This document shows, piece by piece, positions 54,567-62,771 of a stretch of 64,000 bases of DNA. The stretch is from Stenotrophomonas maltophilia (GTDB lineage: Bacteria; Pseudomonadota; Gammaproteobacteria; Xanthomonadales; Xanthomonadaceae). The DNA lies in NCBI GenBank assembly GCA_002387845.1, contig DGLB01000071.1:28290-92289 (forward strand), in the 5' to 3' direction. The notes beneath the pieces were generated by a model. It searched no databases. It was given only the letters and a program-made list of their open reading frames with translations, and was not told where the DNA came from. Numbering within the stretch: position 1 is the first letter of the stretch; each line of letters begins with the position of its first letter. Both the position numbers and the translations under genes were made by a program.

Positions 54567-55493
54567 TCAGGCGTCCAGACACCAGTAGGGCGGCGACCCG
54601 ATCGCCTCCAGAATGAACGCCGACACGGTCTGCACCTTGCGCGAGCGCATCTTGTTCTCGGGCGAGAGCATCTGCAGGTACACCTGGTCCGGCTGGGTGG
54701 AGAACTGCCACTGCGGCAGCAGTCTCACCATGTCGCCGCGTGCGAACATTCCGTTGTCGAACATCCAGTCCGGGAACAGCACGATGCCGCGCCCCGCCAC
54801 CGCCGCCGCCAGCAGCGCTTCTGCATTGTTGCTGCGCAGGGGCCCGGTGACATTGAGCACCTTCAGGGGCTGGTCGTCACCCGCGTTGACGTACCAACGC
54901 TGCATGCCCAGCTGACCTTTGTAGACCAGGCAACGGTGCTGCAGCAGATCCTCCGGTGTTTCAGGCGTGCCGTGTGCTTCCAGATACGCCGGACTTGCCA
55001 CCACCTGGTGGCGGTTGGGCGAGATCACCTTGCCGATCAACCCCGAATCCACCAGTGGCCCGATCCGAATGGTGATGTCCACGCCGTCCTGCACCGGGTC
55101 GATGTAGAGGTCGGTCAACGTCAGCTCCACCACCAGCGCCGGGTGCTGCTCCTGCAACTCGGCGATGATCGGTGCGATATGCCGGCGACCCAGCGATTCG
55201 GGGGCGTTGATGCGGATCAGCCCACTGATGCCGGCATCCTTGCCCTCCACCTGCTCGGCGGCCTGGTCGAGGATCTCCAGCGCGTCGCGCACCTGCTGGT
55301 GGAACAGCTCGCCGGCCTCGGTGAGGCGCACCGCGCGGGTGCTGCGGTAAAGCAGCTGCTTGCCCAGCTCCTTCTCCAGCGCGGCGATGAAACGCGACAC
55401 CGATGAGGCTGGAACACTGTATTGCCGGGCCGCGGCCAGGAAGCTGCCGGTGGCGGCAACGGTCAGGAAGTAGCGGAGAGCCTTGAGCTGCAT
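54567..55493 (-). CDS. LysR-family regulator
   Basis: A 308-residue LysR regulator: HTH MQLKALRYFLTVAATGSFLA with QYSVPASSVSRFIAALEKEL, and effector domain (LLYRSTRAVRLTEAGELFHQ). Divergent from an old-yellow-enzyme gene, which it probably controls. ATG 55493 gives the canonical start; the longer frame to 55814 is shadow sequence. A 17-bp palindrome lies just upstream. Confidence 0.9.
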   Translation of the reverse strand: MQLKALRYFLTVAATGSFLAAARQYSVPASSVSRFIAALEKELGKQLLYRSTRAVRLTEAGELFHQQVRDALEILDQAAEQVEGKDAGISGLIRINAPESLGRRHIAPIIAELQEQHPALVVELTLTDLYIDPVQDGVDITIRIGPLVDSGLIGKVISPNRHQVVASPAYLEAHGTPETPEDLLQHRCLVYKGQLGMQRWYVNAGDDQPLKVLNVTGPLRSNNAEALLAAAVAGRGIVLFPDWMFDNGMFARGDMVRLLPQWQFSTQPDQVYLQMLSPENKMRSRKVQTVSAFILEAIGSPPYWCLDA

Positions 55494-55517
55494 GGGCGGC
55501 GGGGCACCGGGTGGAAA

Positions 55518-55534
55518 ATTGCGAATCGGGCAAT
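55518..55534. promoter_or_regulatory. Candidate LysR box
   Basis: ATTGCGAATCGGGCAAT is a 5-7-5 inverted repeat (ATTGC/GCAAT) holding the T-N11-A core, 25 bp upstream of the lysR start and about 100 bp upstream of the OYE gene. Confidence 0.6.
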
Positions 55535-55636
55535 AGTGATTTGCCGGGCGACGTGATTGTAGCCCGTTTCGCAAGCCCCTAGCTTGATGGGCAGCGCGCA
55601 GCCCCCTGCGCCCCCTCCCTACCGCAGGACACCCTG

Positions 55637-56767
55637 ATGAGCCGTTTGTTTGAACCCTTTGACCTGGCCGGCACCCCGCTGAAGAACCGCGTGGTGATGG
55701 CCCCGTTGACCCGCGCCCGTGCCCCGCACGACGCCGCCGACGAGCGCACCGCGCTCTATTACGCCCAGCGTGCCAGCGCCGGCCTGATCGTGAGCGAGGG
55801 CACCCCGATCTCACGCGAAGGCCAGGGCTATCTGTTCAACCCGGGCATCTTCACCCCGGAGCAGATTGCCGGCTGGCAGCTCACCACCAGCTCGGTGCGC
55901 GCCAACGGCGGGCGCATGTTCGCCCAGCTGTGGCACGTGGGCCGCGTTTCCCACCCCACCATCCAGTTCGACAACCAGCAGCCGGTCAGCGCCAGCTCCA
56001 GGCAGGCGGTGGGCGCACAGGCGTTCGGCTACAACCCGCAGGGCGAAGCGGCGTTGATTGAAACCCCGGCACCGCGCCAGCTGGAAACCGCCGAGATTCC
56101 GCGCATCGTGGAAGCCTTCGCACAGGCCGCCGCCAACGCCATCGAGGCCGGCTTTGACGGCGTGGAAATCCACGGTGCCAACGGCTACCTGCACGAGCAG
56201 TTCCTCAACCCATTGGTGAACGACCGCACCGACGCGTATTCCGCCGCCACGCTGGAGAACCGCCTGCGCTTCACCCTGGAAGTGATTGATGCGGTGGTGG
56301 CGCGGATTGGTGCCAAGCGCACCGCGATTCGTCTTTCGCCGTATGGCCAGCTGTTCGACATGCCGCTGTATCCGGAGATCGGCACCACTTACACCGCGCT
56401 GGTCCGTGAGATCGGCAAGCGCGAGCTGGCGTATGTGCACCTGATGGACCAGTCGGGTTACAAGATGGGCGAACGCCCGGCGGACGGCAGCGGCGAGGGC
56501 GGCTTTGAAGGCCTGCTGCACAGCCTGAAGCCGCACCTGCCGAAGACCGCGCTGATTCTGGCCGGCGGCATGACCCGCGAACGTGCCGAGCAGTTGATCG
56601 ATGCAGGCGTGATCGACCTGGCGGCGTTTGGTGCCAGCTTCATCAGCAACCCGGATCTGGTGGCGCGGCTGAAGAATGGCTGGCCGCTGGCCGCGCCGAA
56701 GCGCGAGTCGTTCTATGGCGGTGGCGCGGAAGGGTATATCGATTATCCGGCTTACGCCGAGGCCTGA
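55637..56767 (+). CDS. Old yellow enzyme (alkene reductase, NemA-like)
   Basis: A 376-residue FMN-dependent oxidoreductase: SRLFEPFDLAGTPLKNRVVM start, active-site pair His179 and Asn182 in EIHGANGYLHEQFLNP, and the C-terminal FMN-binding ALILAGGMTRERAEQL and AFGASFISNPDLV. It reduces activated C=C bonds such as N-ethylmaleimide, enones and nitro compounds with NAD(P)H. Regulated probably by the divergent LysR protein. Confidence 0.93.
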   Translation: MSRLFEPFDLAGTPLKNRVVMAPLTRARAPHDAADERTALYYAQRASAGLIVSEGTPISREGQGYLFNPGIFTPEQIAGWQLTTSSVRANGGRMFAQLWHVGRVSHPTIQFDNQQPVSASSRQAVGAQAFGYNPQGEAALIETPAPRQLETAEIPRIVEAFAQAAANAIEAGFDGVEIHGANGYLHEQFLNPLVNDRTDAYSAATLENRLRFTLEVIDAVVARIGAKRTAIRLSPYGQLFDMPLYPEIGTTYTALVREIGKRELAYVHLMDQSGYKMGERPADGSGEGGFEGLLHSLKPHLPKTALILAGGMTRERAEQLIDAGVIDLAAFGASFISNPDLVARLKNGWPLAAPKRESFYGGGAEGYIDYPAYAEA

Positions 56768-56778
56768 TAGCGGAGTTC

Positions 56779-56803
56779 GCACCGCCCGGCGTCCGGGCGG
56801 TGC
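56779..56803 (+). terminator. Hairpin after the OYE gene
   Basis: GCACCGCCCGG-CGT-CCGGGCGGTGC is a perfect 11-bp stem with a 3-nt loop, 12 bp after the stop. There is no T tract, so it is terminator-like only by position and stability. Confidence 0.55.
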
Positions 56804-56884
56804 GGTTCAAGCCCAAAGCTGTGCTAACGTCCGCCACAACCCCGGGCCGGTTGGCCTGGCCCCACGGACGAAGGGAGCAGGGCA

Positions 56885-57100
56885 ATGGAAGACGGCGTCA
56901 ATCGGTACCGGCCTCAACCGCTGAAGAAGCGCGATCCCCACCACGACGCCCAGATGGCGCGTGACCTGGAAGCCATCAATACCGGGATCCGGCGCGAGTT
57001 CGGGGCGTTACCCGCCGGGGGCTTACCCGTGGTGGCCAAACGCAAGCCCGTGCTCCCCACCCCGGATACCCCTGTGCTGGCAGCTGCGGAAAGCGAATAG
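56885..57100 (+). CDS. Small hypothetical protein, 71 aa
   Basis: A 71-residue charged protein (MEDGVNRYRPQPLKKRDPHH..), no membrane segment or known domain, with a Pro/Ala-rich C terminus. It has a good Shine-Dalgarno (GAAGGGAGCAGG) before the ATG, which argues it is real. Function unknown. Confidence 0.5.
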   Translation: MEDGVNRYRPQPLKKRDPHHDAQMARDLEAINTGIRREFGALPAGGLPVVAKRKPVLPTPDTPVLAAAESE

Positions 57101-57156
57101 TCCGGGCCAACGTGCGGCGCTTCATGCCCGTGGCAGTGGCGGCACGTCGCTGCTTG

Positions 57157-57663
57157 CTACCGCGTGGTGGGAAGCACCGCTTTGGTGGTTGCGTGGATCG
57201 TGTAACTGAAAACCACATACACCGTGCCGCTGGTCGAATGAAAATCCTGCAGGGCCGCTGATTCATTGTGGAAGCGGGTAAGCCGCGGCCTTTCGCTCTC
57301 CGGCGCGTCCCGCACCTGCATTTCGAACGTTGCGGGCGTATCAGGCGTCAGGGTGTACCGGACCATGACGCCGAAGCTGCTCTTGCTGTCCGCAAACGCG
57401 CTTGCTGCAACCGGCTTGATTGCCGCATGAAGTCGCATCAGCTCGTCGTGTGACATGTTGCGGCCACAGCGATCTTCTGGACTCATGAACTGGAAGTGGG
57501 TGAGTTCAATGTTCGGTGCCGGTGTGCCCTCGGGGCTGGGCAGGTATACGCCCATCGCCTCACCACAGAGCATCTCAGCGGAATCAGGCGCGGCCTTGGC
57601 ACCGTGAGCAGCGAACAGCGCTGCCAGCAGCGCGAGGGAGTTCATCTGGTTGGCGATTCGCAT
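57157..57663 (-). CDS. Hypothetical exported protein, 168 aa
   Basis: Signal peptide (MRIANQMNSLALLAALFAAHGAKA) then a mature domain with two Cys (EMLCGEAM and EDRCGRNM) that could pair. FGVMVRYTLTPDTPATFEMQV and SGTVYVVFSYTIHAT suggest beta structure. No family recognised. ATG 57663 or 57645 could be the start. Confidence 0.6.
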   Translation of the reverse strand: MRIANQMNSLALLAALFAAHGAKAAPDSAEMLCGEAMGVYLPSPEGTPAPNIELTHFQFMSPEDRCGRNMSHDELMRLHAAIKPVAASAFADSKSSFGVMVRYTLTPDTPATFEMQVRDAPESERPRLTRFHNESAALQDFHSTSGTVYVVFSYTIHATTKAVLPTTR

Positions 57664-57808
57664 ATCCCTGCTCTCTTCATGTCCATTCTGCTTATAGTGC
57701 GCCGATGAGGCCAGAAAGGGCGAGCGCGGTCTTCACGCTGCCCTGCGCGTTTCATATGATGCGCCCTGCACAAGCCGCACTGGCGTGCAGACTACAGGCT
57801 CCCACTTC

Positions 57809-60787
57809 ATGTTCCCCACGCGCGCCCTGGCTTGGCTTATCTGCGTATGCCTGCTGTTGCTGGCAGGGTCCGCCTTTGCGCTGGATCCGCAGCGATCGGT
57901 GACCCAGTTCCACCACACCGCGTGGACCGTCAACGAGGGTGCACCCGGGCAGGTCACCGCGCTGGCGCAGACACCCGATGGCTACCTGTGGCTGGGAACG
58001 GAGATCGGGCTTTACCGGTTCGATGGCGATCGCTTTACCCGCTTCACTCCGCCCGACGCCAGTGCGTTTCCCGCGACCAGGGTGTCCACGCTGTACGCCT
58101 CCCGCAGCGGACAGCTGTGGGTCGGCTTCCGCTATGGCGGCATCAGCCTGATCGAAGGCGGTCACCTGCGCCATTTCTCGGTGCAGCACGGCTTGCCCAC
58201 CAGCACGGTGTACCGCATGGCCGAGGACGCCGACGGTCGCCTGTGGGCCGCTACCTTCACCGGCCCCTTCTATTTCGACGGACAACGCTGGAACCGGCCG
58301 GCCGCGTCGATGGCCTACCCCGGGCACCAGGCCCGCACCGTGTTCACCGACCGCGACGGCACGCTGTGGATCGCGACCGGGAACGGCATGGTGGTACTGC
58401 GACGGGGCTCCAGCGCGTTCGTTGCGGTGCCTGGCAAGGTCGGGCGCGTCAGCCAGATCGCGCAGGCCCCGGATGGCACGATCTGGGTGGCCGAAGCGGA
58501 TGGGGGTATCCGCCCGCTTTCTGGGACGGGAGAAGACGCACCCTCGGCGGGCCTGCTGTTCGACCGTGACGGCGTGCTGTGGGCAAGCACGTTGGGGGCC
58601 GGGCTGCTGCGATACGCACCTGGCGGCACGATGCAGCGCCCCGAGCGCTTCCAGCGCTCCGATGGGCTGAGCTCCGACTATCTGCAGCCGCTGCTGGAAG
58701 ACCGTGAGGGCAATCTGTGGGTGGGCAGCAGCCGCGGCCTTGATCGGTTCCGTCATGCCAACCTGGCCGAGGTTCCGCTGCCGGAGGGTTCGCAGGACTT
58801 CGCCATTGCTGCCGAGGGTGACCGCTTGCTGGTGGGCACCCGCAACCAACCCTTGCAGCGGGTCACGGCCACAACGCGCGAGCCGCTGGCCCTGTCATCG
58901 GTTATCACGGCGATCCAGCGTGATGGCTCCGGCGGCCTATGGCTCGCCGGACCCGACGGTGTCTGGAAGGCAGAAGGCACGCGGTTCCGCAGGATCACCG
59001 ACCTGCCCGTACCCACCCGGTCCGGCGTACAGGCAATGGCCATCACCCGCGACGGGGCGCTATGGCTGTCGTTGAATACGCCTGGCCTGCACCGCTATCA
59101 GCAGGGACGCTGGACACAGGTGCAGGATCGCGCCGGGCTGCCGTCGGGCGACTCGCCGCTGGTCATGCAGGTCGACGCCCGCAACCGGCTCTGGCTGGGT
59201 TTCGCGCGCGGCGTCGTGGTCGTCATGGAAGGCGACCGGTTTCGGGTGCCGTGGTCCGGGGAAGCACCGCAGGTGGGGAACGTGACCGCGCTGCACGAAG
59301 ACGGCCAGGCCATGTGGATTGGCGGCGAGCGCGGTCTGGCGCGGATCGAGGGTGGGCGGGTGCACAACGTGGTGCCGGCCGTTCTGGAGGACTTCCGGGG
59401 AATCAGTGGCATCGTCTTCGATGCGGCGGGGGACCTGTGGCTCAATGGTGCCCGTGGCGTGCTGCATGTTCGTGCGGCCGATGTGCCTGCACTGTTCGGC
59501 GGACCGGATCGGCCACGCTATGAGAAGTTCGATGCGCTGGACGGACTGCCGGGTGTAGCTGCGCAGTTCCGGCCCTTGCCCACCGCCGCCCGCTCCGACG
59601 ACGGCAGGTTGTGGTTTGCCACCACCAGCGGACTGGTATCGGTCGACCCGCGCAGAATTGCGCGCAACCCGATTCCGCCACCGGTAAGAATTCTCTCGCT
59701 GGAAGCAGACGGCACTGCGCTGCCCTTCGACAAAGGCGAGACAGGGCTGGCCGCCGGTACGCGCAACCTGCGCATCGGTTTCACCGCACTGAGCCTGGCC
59801 ATTCCCGAACGGGTGCGGTTCCGCTATCGGCTGGAGGGCTTCGATGACCGCTGGATCGAGACATCGGAACGTTCCGCGCTCTACAACGCCCCGGGTCATG
59901 GCCGGTACTTATTCCGCGTGATGGCCAGCAACAACGACGGCGTGTGGAACGAAACCGGCGACAGCCTGGTGATCTCGATTGCGCCGAACTATTGGGAAAC
60001 CGGATGGTTCAGAGCGCTGTGCGCGATCGGGTTCGCGGGCGTGCTGTGGCTGTTGTACCTGCTCAGGCTTCGGCAGGTGGGAGCGCGCATCCGCGCCCGG
60101 CTGGATGAACGCCACCGCGAGCGCGAGCGCATTGCCCGTGAGCTGCACGACACGCTGCTGCAAAGTACCCAGGGACTGATCCTGCGGCTGGACGCATCGA
60201 GCCGGAAACTGGCCGGCGACGACCCGGTCCGGGCCGAACTGGAATCTGCGATCAACACCGCGGAGCGCGTGGCCGCCGAGGGTCGGGAGCGCGTACGCGG
60301 ATTGCGGCGCCATTCCGGTGAGTCACGCGACCTTGGGGCGGCGTTGCTGGGTGTGCAGGAAGAAACCGGACAGGAACAACCTGCTGTCCAGCTGGTGGTG
60401 GAAGGTGCACCGCGAGCGATCCAACTGCGCGTGTGGGAAGAGGCCTACATGATCGGGCGCGAGGCGCTGCTCAACGCATTCCAGCACGCAGATGCGACGT
60501 CGGTGGAGATCAGGATCCGCTACTCTCGGCACGCGTTCGCACTCCGGGTCCGCGACGATGGCGTTGGCTTCCAGCCTGACGCCCTCGCGGGTGACGGACA
60601 CTGGGGCATGGCGGGCATGCGCGAGCGCGCCGCGCGCGTCGGCGGCACGCTGAAGGTGCGCTCCGGGCCGTCGCGTCAGGGCACGGAGATTCTTCTACAG
60701 ATACGCGGCTCACTCGCGTGGGAGCTGACCGGGTTCAAGGGGGGTACGCGCCGGCATCTGCGCAGGTTGCTGAAGCGGTTCTGGTGA
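57809..60787 (+). CDS. Orphan sensor kinase with Reg_prop/Y_Y_Y periplasmic domain
   Basis: A 992-residue kinase: signal anchor, then about 14 beta-propeller (Reg_prop) repeats such as DGYLWLGTEIGLYRFDGDRF and EGNLWVGSSRGLDRF, a Y_Y_Y domain (RYRLEGFDDRWIE), one transmembrane helix (WFRALCAIGFAGVLWLLYLL), then HisKA_3 with His780 (ARELHDTLLQSTQGL) and HATPase (EALLNAFQHADATS, GHWGMAGMRERA). Such kinases often sense polysaccharides. No response regulator is adjacent, so it is an orphan here. GTG 57785 is an alternative start. Confidence 0.9.
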   Translation: MFPTRALAWLICVCLLLLAGSAFALDPQRSVTQFHHTAWTVNEGAPGQVTALAQTPDGYLWLGTEIGLYRFDGDRFTRFTPPDASAFPATRVSTLYASRSGQLWVGFRYGGISLIEGGHLRHFSVQHGLPTSTVYRMAEDADGRLWAATFTGPFYFDGQRWNRPAASMAYPGHQARTVFTDRDGTLWIATGNGMVVLRRGSSAFVAVPGKVGRVSQIAQAPDGTIWVAEADGGIRPLSGTGEDAPSAGLLFDRDGVLWASTLGAGLLRYAPGGTMQRPERFQRSDGLSSDYLQPLLEDREGNLWVGSSRGLDRFRHANLAEVPLPEGSQDFAIAAEGDRLLVGTRNQPLQRVTATTREPLALSSVITAIQRDGSGGLWLAGPDGVWKAEGTRFRRITDLPVPTRSGVQAMAITRDGALWLSLNTPGLHRYQQGRWTQVQDRAGLPSGDSPLVMQVDARNRLWLGFARGVVVVMEGDRFRVPWSGEAPQVGNVTALHEDGQAMWIGGERGLARIEGGRVHNVVPAVLEDFRGISGIVFDAAGDLWLNGARGVLHVRAADVPALFGGPDRPRYEKFDALDGLPGVAAQFRPLPTAARSDDGRLWFATTSGLVSVDPRRIARNPIPPPVRILSLEADGTALPFDKGETGLAAGTRNLRIGFTALSLAIPERVRFRYRLEGFDDRWIETSERSALYNAPGHGRYLFRVMASNNDGVWNETGDSLVISIAPNYWETGWFRALCAIGFAGVLWLLYLLRLRQVGARIRARLDERHRERERIARELHDTLLQSTQGLILRLDASSRKLAGDDPVRAELESAINTAERVAAEGRERVRGLRRHSGESRDLGAALLGVQEETGQEQPAVQLVVEGAPRAIQLRVWEEAYMIGREALLNAFQHADATSVEIRIRYSRHAFALRVRDDGVGFQPDALAGDGHWGMAGMRERAARVGGTLKVRSGPSRQGTEILLQIRGSLAWELTGFKGGTRRHLRRLLKRFW

Positions 60788-60808
60788 AGAAGAAGCCAGA
60801 AGGCGGGA

Positions 60809-61267
60809 TCACTCGAACAAGCGCGCGTCCATCGCCAACTCGCCGTTCTCCAGCAGCTTGATTTCCGCAAATCGCGGATGCATCGGATTGATCAGCAGGT
60901 TGAACTCGCCGCGCGCCACCGCGCTGGGCACCTGCAGCGCGAGTTCACGCCCCTCCCGAATGAAACGGTCGCCGGTGGCCCGAACCACATCCGAGTAGGG
61001 AAGCTGGTTCCAGCCCTTCGGCCATTGGGCTTCCGGCAGCACAACGATGCCATCGTCAGGCACATCGTAGGCCATCATGCGCAGGCCTTTGGTCACATCC
61101 TCGCGATTCACATGCACCAGCACTTCCAGCAATGCCAAAGAAACCGACGTGGCGGCGTAGGCCAGGCGTACTCCCTTGCTGTTCCACCTGCCTGGCGCAA
61201 GCGCCGAACCATTACCGAGTAGCGAGGTTGCCACGTACTCCGGCTTGCTGATTCGAAACACCCGCAT
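60809..61267 (-). CDS. RES-domain toxin
   Basis: A 152-residue RES toxin: RVFRISKPEY with the Arg, GNGSALAPGRWNSKG, and SLALLEVLVHVN with the Glu, later SAVARGEFNLLINPMHP with the Ser and family NLLINP block. RES toxins degrade NAD. It starts one base into the antitoxin stop (TGATG), so the two are strictly coupled. Confidence 0.9.
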   Translation of the reverse strand: MRVFRISKPEYVATSLLGNGSALAPGRWNSKGVRLAYAATSVSLALLEVLVHVNREDVTKGLRMMAYDVPDDGIVVLPEAQWPKGWNQLPYSDVVRATGDRFIREGRELALQVPSAVARGEFNLLINPMHPRFAEIKLLENGELAMDARLFE

Positions 61268-61722
61268 CAGGCAAAGTCCCCTTGGTCGATGCGTATCAAC
61301 TCGTACTCCACGTCCCGCGCACCGGCATCGGTGGCAAGCAGGTCCAGTGGTTTGGCACCGAGAATGGTGCTGACACTGGAGAGCCAGCGGCCTGCCTTTG
61401 CGGCGTCGCCAAAGACGCGCTCAGCCTCGCTGGCCACGCGCGCGATGCGCAGCACCCGATCCGATTCGGCCTCGGTCAGGCGTTCCTGCTTCGCTTGGCG
61501 CCTGTGGAAGGTGCGGGCAGAGATGTCCGATACATCCAGAACGGTTTCTGTGTTCACCGCCAGCTTGGTGGCCAGGCGGCCCACGGCCTTGCTGGTCAAT
61601 TGCGGTGCCCTGAAGATCGTTACCACCCTCGTGGCACCCGGCTCGGAAACGGTGTGCCGGGGCGAGACCTTGGGCGGCTTTTCGCCAAGGTAGTGCAGCA
61701 CCCTTTCGATTGTCTCACTCAT
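61267..61722 (-). CDS. Xre/ParS-type antitoxin of the RES pair
   Basis: A 151-residue antitoxin of the Xre/MbcA/ParS family: DISARTFHRRQAKQERLTEAE, SDRVLRIARVASEAERVFGD, and the toxin-binding end GAKPLDLLATDAGARDVEYELIRI (here in two parts). It neutralises the RES toxin and probably represses the operon. AGGAGG 7 nt before ATG 61722 fixes the start. Confidence 0.9.
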   Translation of the reverse strand: MSETIERVLHYLGEKPPKVSPRHTVSEPGATRVVTIFRAPQLTSKAVGRLATKLAVNTETVLDVSDISARTFHRRQAKQERLTEAESDRVLRIARVASEAERVFGDAAKAGRWLSSVSTILGAKPLDLLATDAGARDVEYELIRIDQGDFA

Positions 61723-61917
61723 CGTTCCGCCTCCTGCCATCTGGCGAACATTTTACGCCACGTGGCAGGGCGCGGACAACTGTCGCGCATGGGCAATGGC
61801 TACGGCCGTGTCATGGGCAAGCCCGCCCAAGTTCCCTGAACCCCCGCTTCATTCATGTACTGGTCAGTTCAATATTCAGGGTCGATTGCGGCATCAAACG
61901 GATAATTAACACCTGTC

Positions 61918-61955
61918 GACCACCCGCTCTCTCCCCTCCCCCGAGCGGTGTGGTC
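61918..61955 (+). promoter_or_regulatory. 5' leader hairpin of ax21
   Basis: GACCACCCGCTC (61918-61929) and GAGCGGTGTGGTC (61943-61955) form a 12-bp stem with one bulged base and a pyrimidine-only loop (TCTCCCCTCCCCC). An A-rich unpaired stretch follows to the start codon. If transcription starts upstream, this would be a stable mRNA-leader hairpin; the 268-bp gap holds no gene. Confidence 0.55.
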
Positions 61956-61990
61956 GGCAAAACCAAAAATAAAAAAGGTGTGTCCCGATT

Positions 61991-62563
61991 ATGAAGACCT
62001 CTCTGCTTGCCCTGGGCCTGATGGCCGCGCTGCCGTTCGCCGCTTCTGCCGCCGATGGCCTGTCGTACAACTACGTGGAAGGCGGTTACGTGAACACCGA
62101 CGCCAAGGGTGGCGATGCGGATGGCTGGGGCGTGAAGGGCTCCGTGGCCGTGCATCCGAACTTCCACATCTTTGGTGACTACAACGCGCAGGAAACCAAG
62201 CGCGGCAATGCCGACGTTGACCAGTGGCGCATCGGTGCCGGCTACAACTACGGCATCGCCCCGACCACCGACCTGGTGGCCCGCGTGGCGTACCAGAAGT
62301 TCGACCCGAAGCACGGGCTGGACTTCAACGGCTACAGCACCGAAGTGGGCGTGCGCACGGCGTTCACCCCGAACTTTGAAGGCTACGCGATGGCCGGCTA
62401 CGAAGATTTCACCAAGAAGCACGGTATCAACCCGGACGGCGAGTTCTACGGCCGCGTGGGTGCCCAGGCCAAGTTCACCCCGAACTGGGGCCTGAGCGGT
62501 GAAGTGAAGCTGGCCAAGGGCGGCGACAAGGAGTACTTCGTTGGGCCGCGCTTCACGTGGTAA
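61991..62563 (+). CDS. ax21: Ax21-family outer-membrane protein
   Basis: A 190-residue porin-like protein: signal peptide (MKTSLLALGLMAALPFAASA), then eight predicted beta strands, ending GDKEYFVGPRFTW with a terminal aromatic residue. The sequence is a classic Xanthomonadaceae Ax21 protein. An earlier proposed role as a quorum-sensing signal was withdrawn, so it is best treated as an outer-membrane protein of unknown function. Followed by a strong terminator. Confidence 0.93.
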   Translation: MKTSLLALGLMAALPFAASAADGLSYNYVEGGYVNTDAKGGDADGWGVKGSVAVHPNFHIFGDYNAQETKRGNADVDQWRIGAGYNYGIAPTTDLVARVAYQKFDPKHGLDFNGYSTEVGVRTAFTPNFEGYAMAGYEDFTKKHGINPDGEFYGRVGAQAKFTPNWGLSGEVKLAKGGDKEYFVGPRFTW

Positions 62564-62626
62564 GTGTTGAAATAAAGATGCAGTACGTTGTTGTGTGACG
62601 TGTGACCTCTCTCCCACGCGTCATGG

Positions 62627-62660
62627 AAAGCCCGGCTCCCTAGCCGGGCTTTCTTTTTTT
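62627..62660 (+). terminator. Intrinsic terminator of ax21
   Basis: AAAGCCCGGCT (62627-62637) with AGCCGGGCTTT (62642-62652) then CTTTTTTT: an 11-bp stem and long T tract. Confidence 0.95.
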
Positions 62661-62680
62661 GGGGTTTGGTGTTCCGCGAA

Positions 62681-62706
62681 GAGCAGCCGGGCGAGCCCGG
62701 CTCTAC
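62681..62706 (-). repeat. SMAG monomer, GCCGGG subtype
   Basis: On the minus strand GTAGAGCCGGGCTCGCCCGG followed by CTGCTC is a GTAG-headed palindrome between the ax21 and gpsA terminators. Confidence 0.7.
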
Positions 62707-62736
62707 GGTGACGGTTTCAGAGCGTCGATGCTCATC

Positions 62737-62763
62737 AAAAACCCCGGCTTTCACCGGGGTTTC
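62737..62763 (-). terminator. Intrinsic terminator of gpsA
   Basis: AAACCCCGG and CCGGGGTTT form a stem with a short loop, followed on the minus strand by TTTTT. It lies 9 bp after the gpsA stop. Confidence 0.92.
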
Positions 62764-62771
62764 TGTTTGCC

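Noticed and set aside
61991..62563. Ax21 as a quorum-sensing signal precursor
   Set aside because: That claim was withdrawn; the sequence shows an ordinary small beta-barrel protein with a signal peptide.
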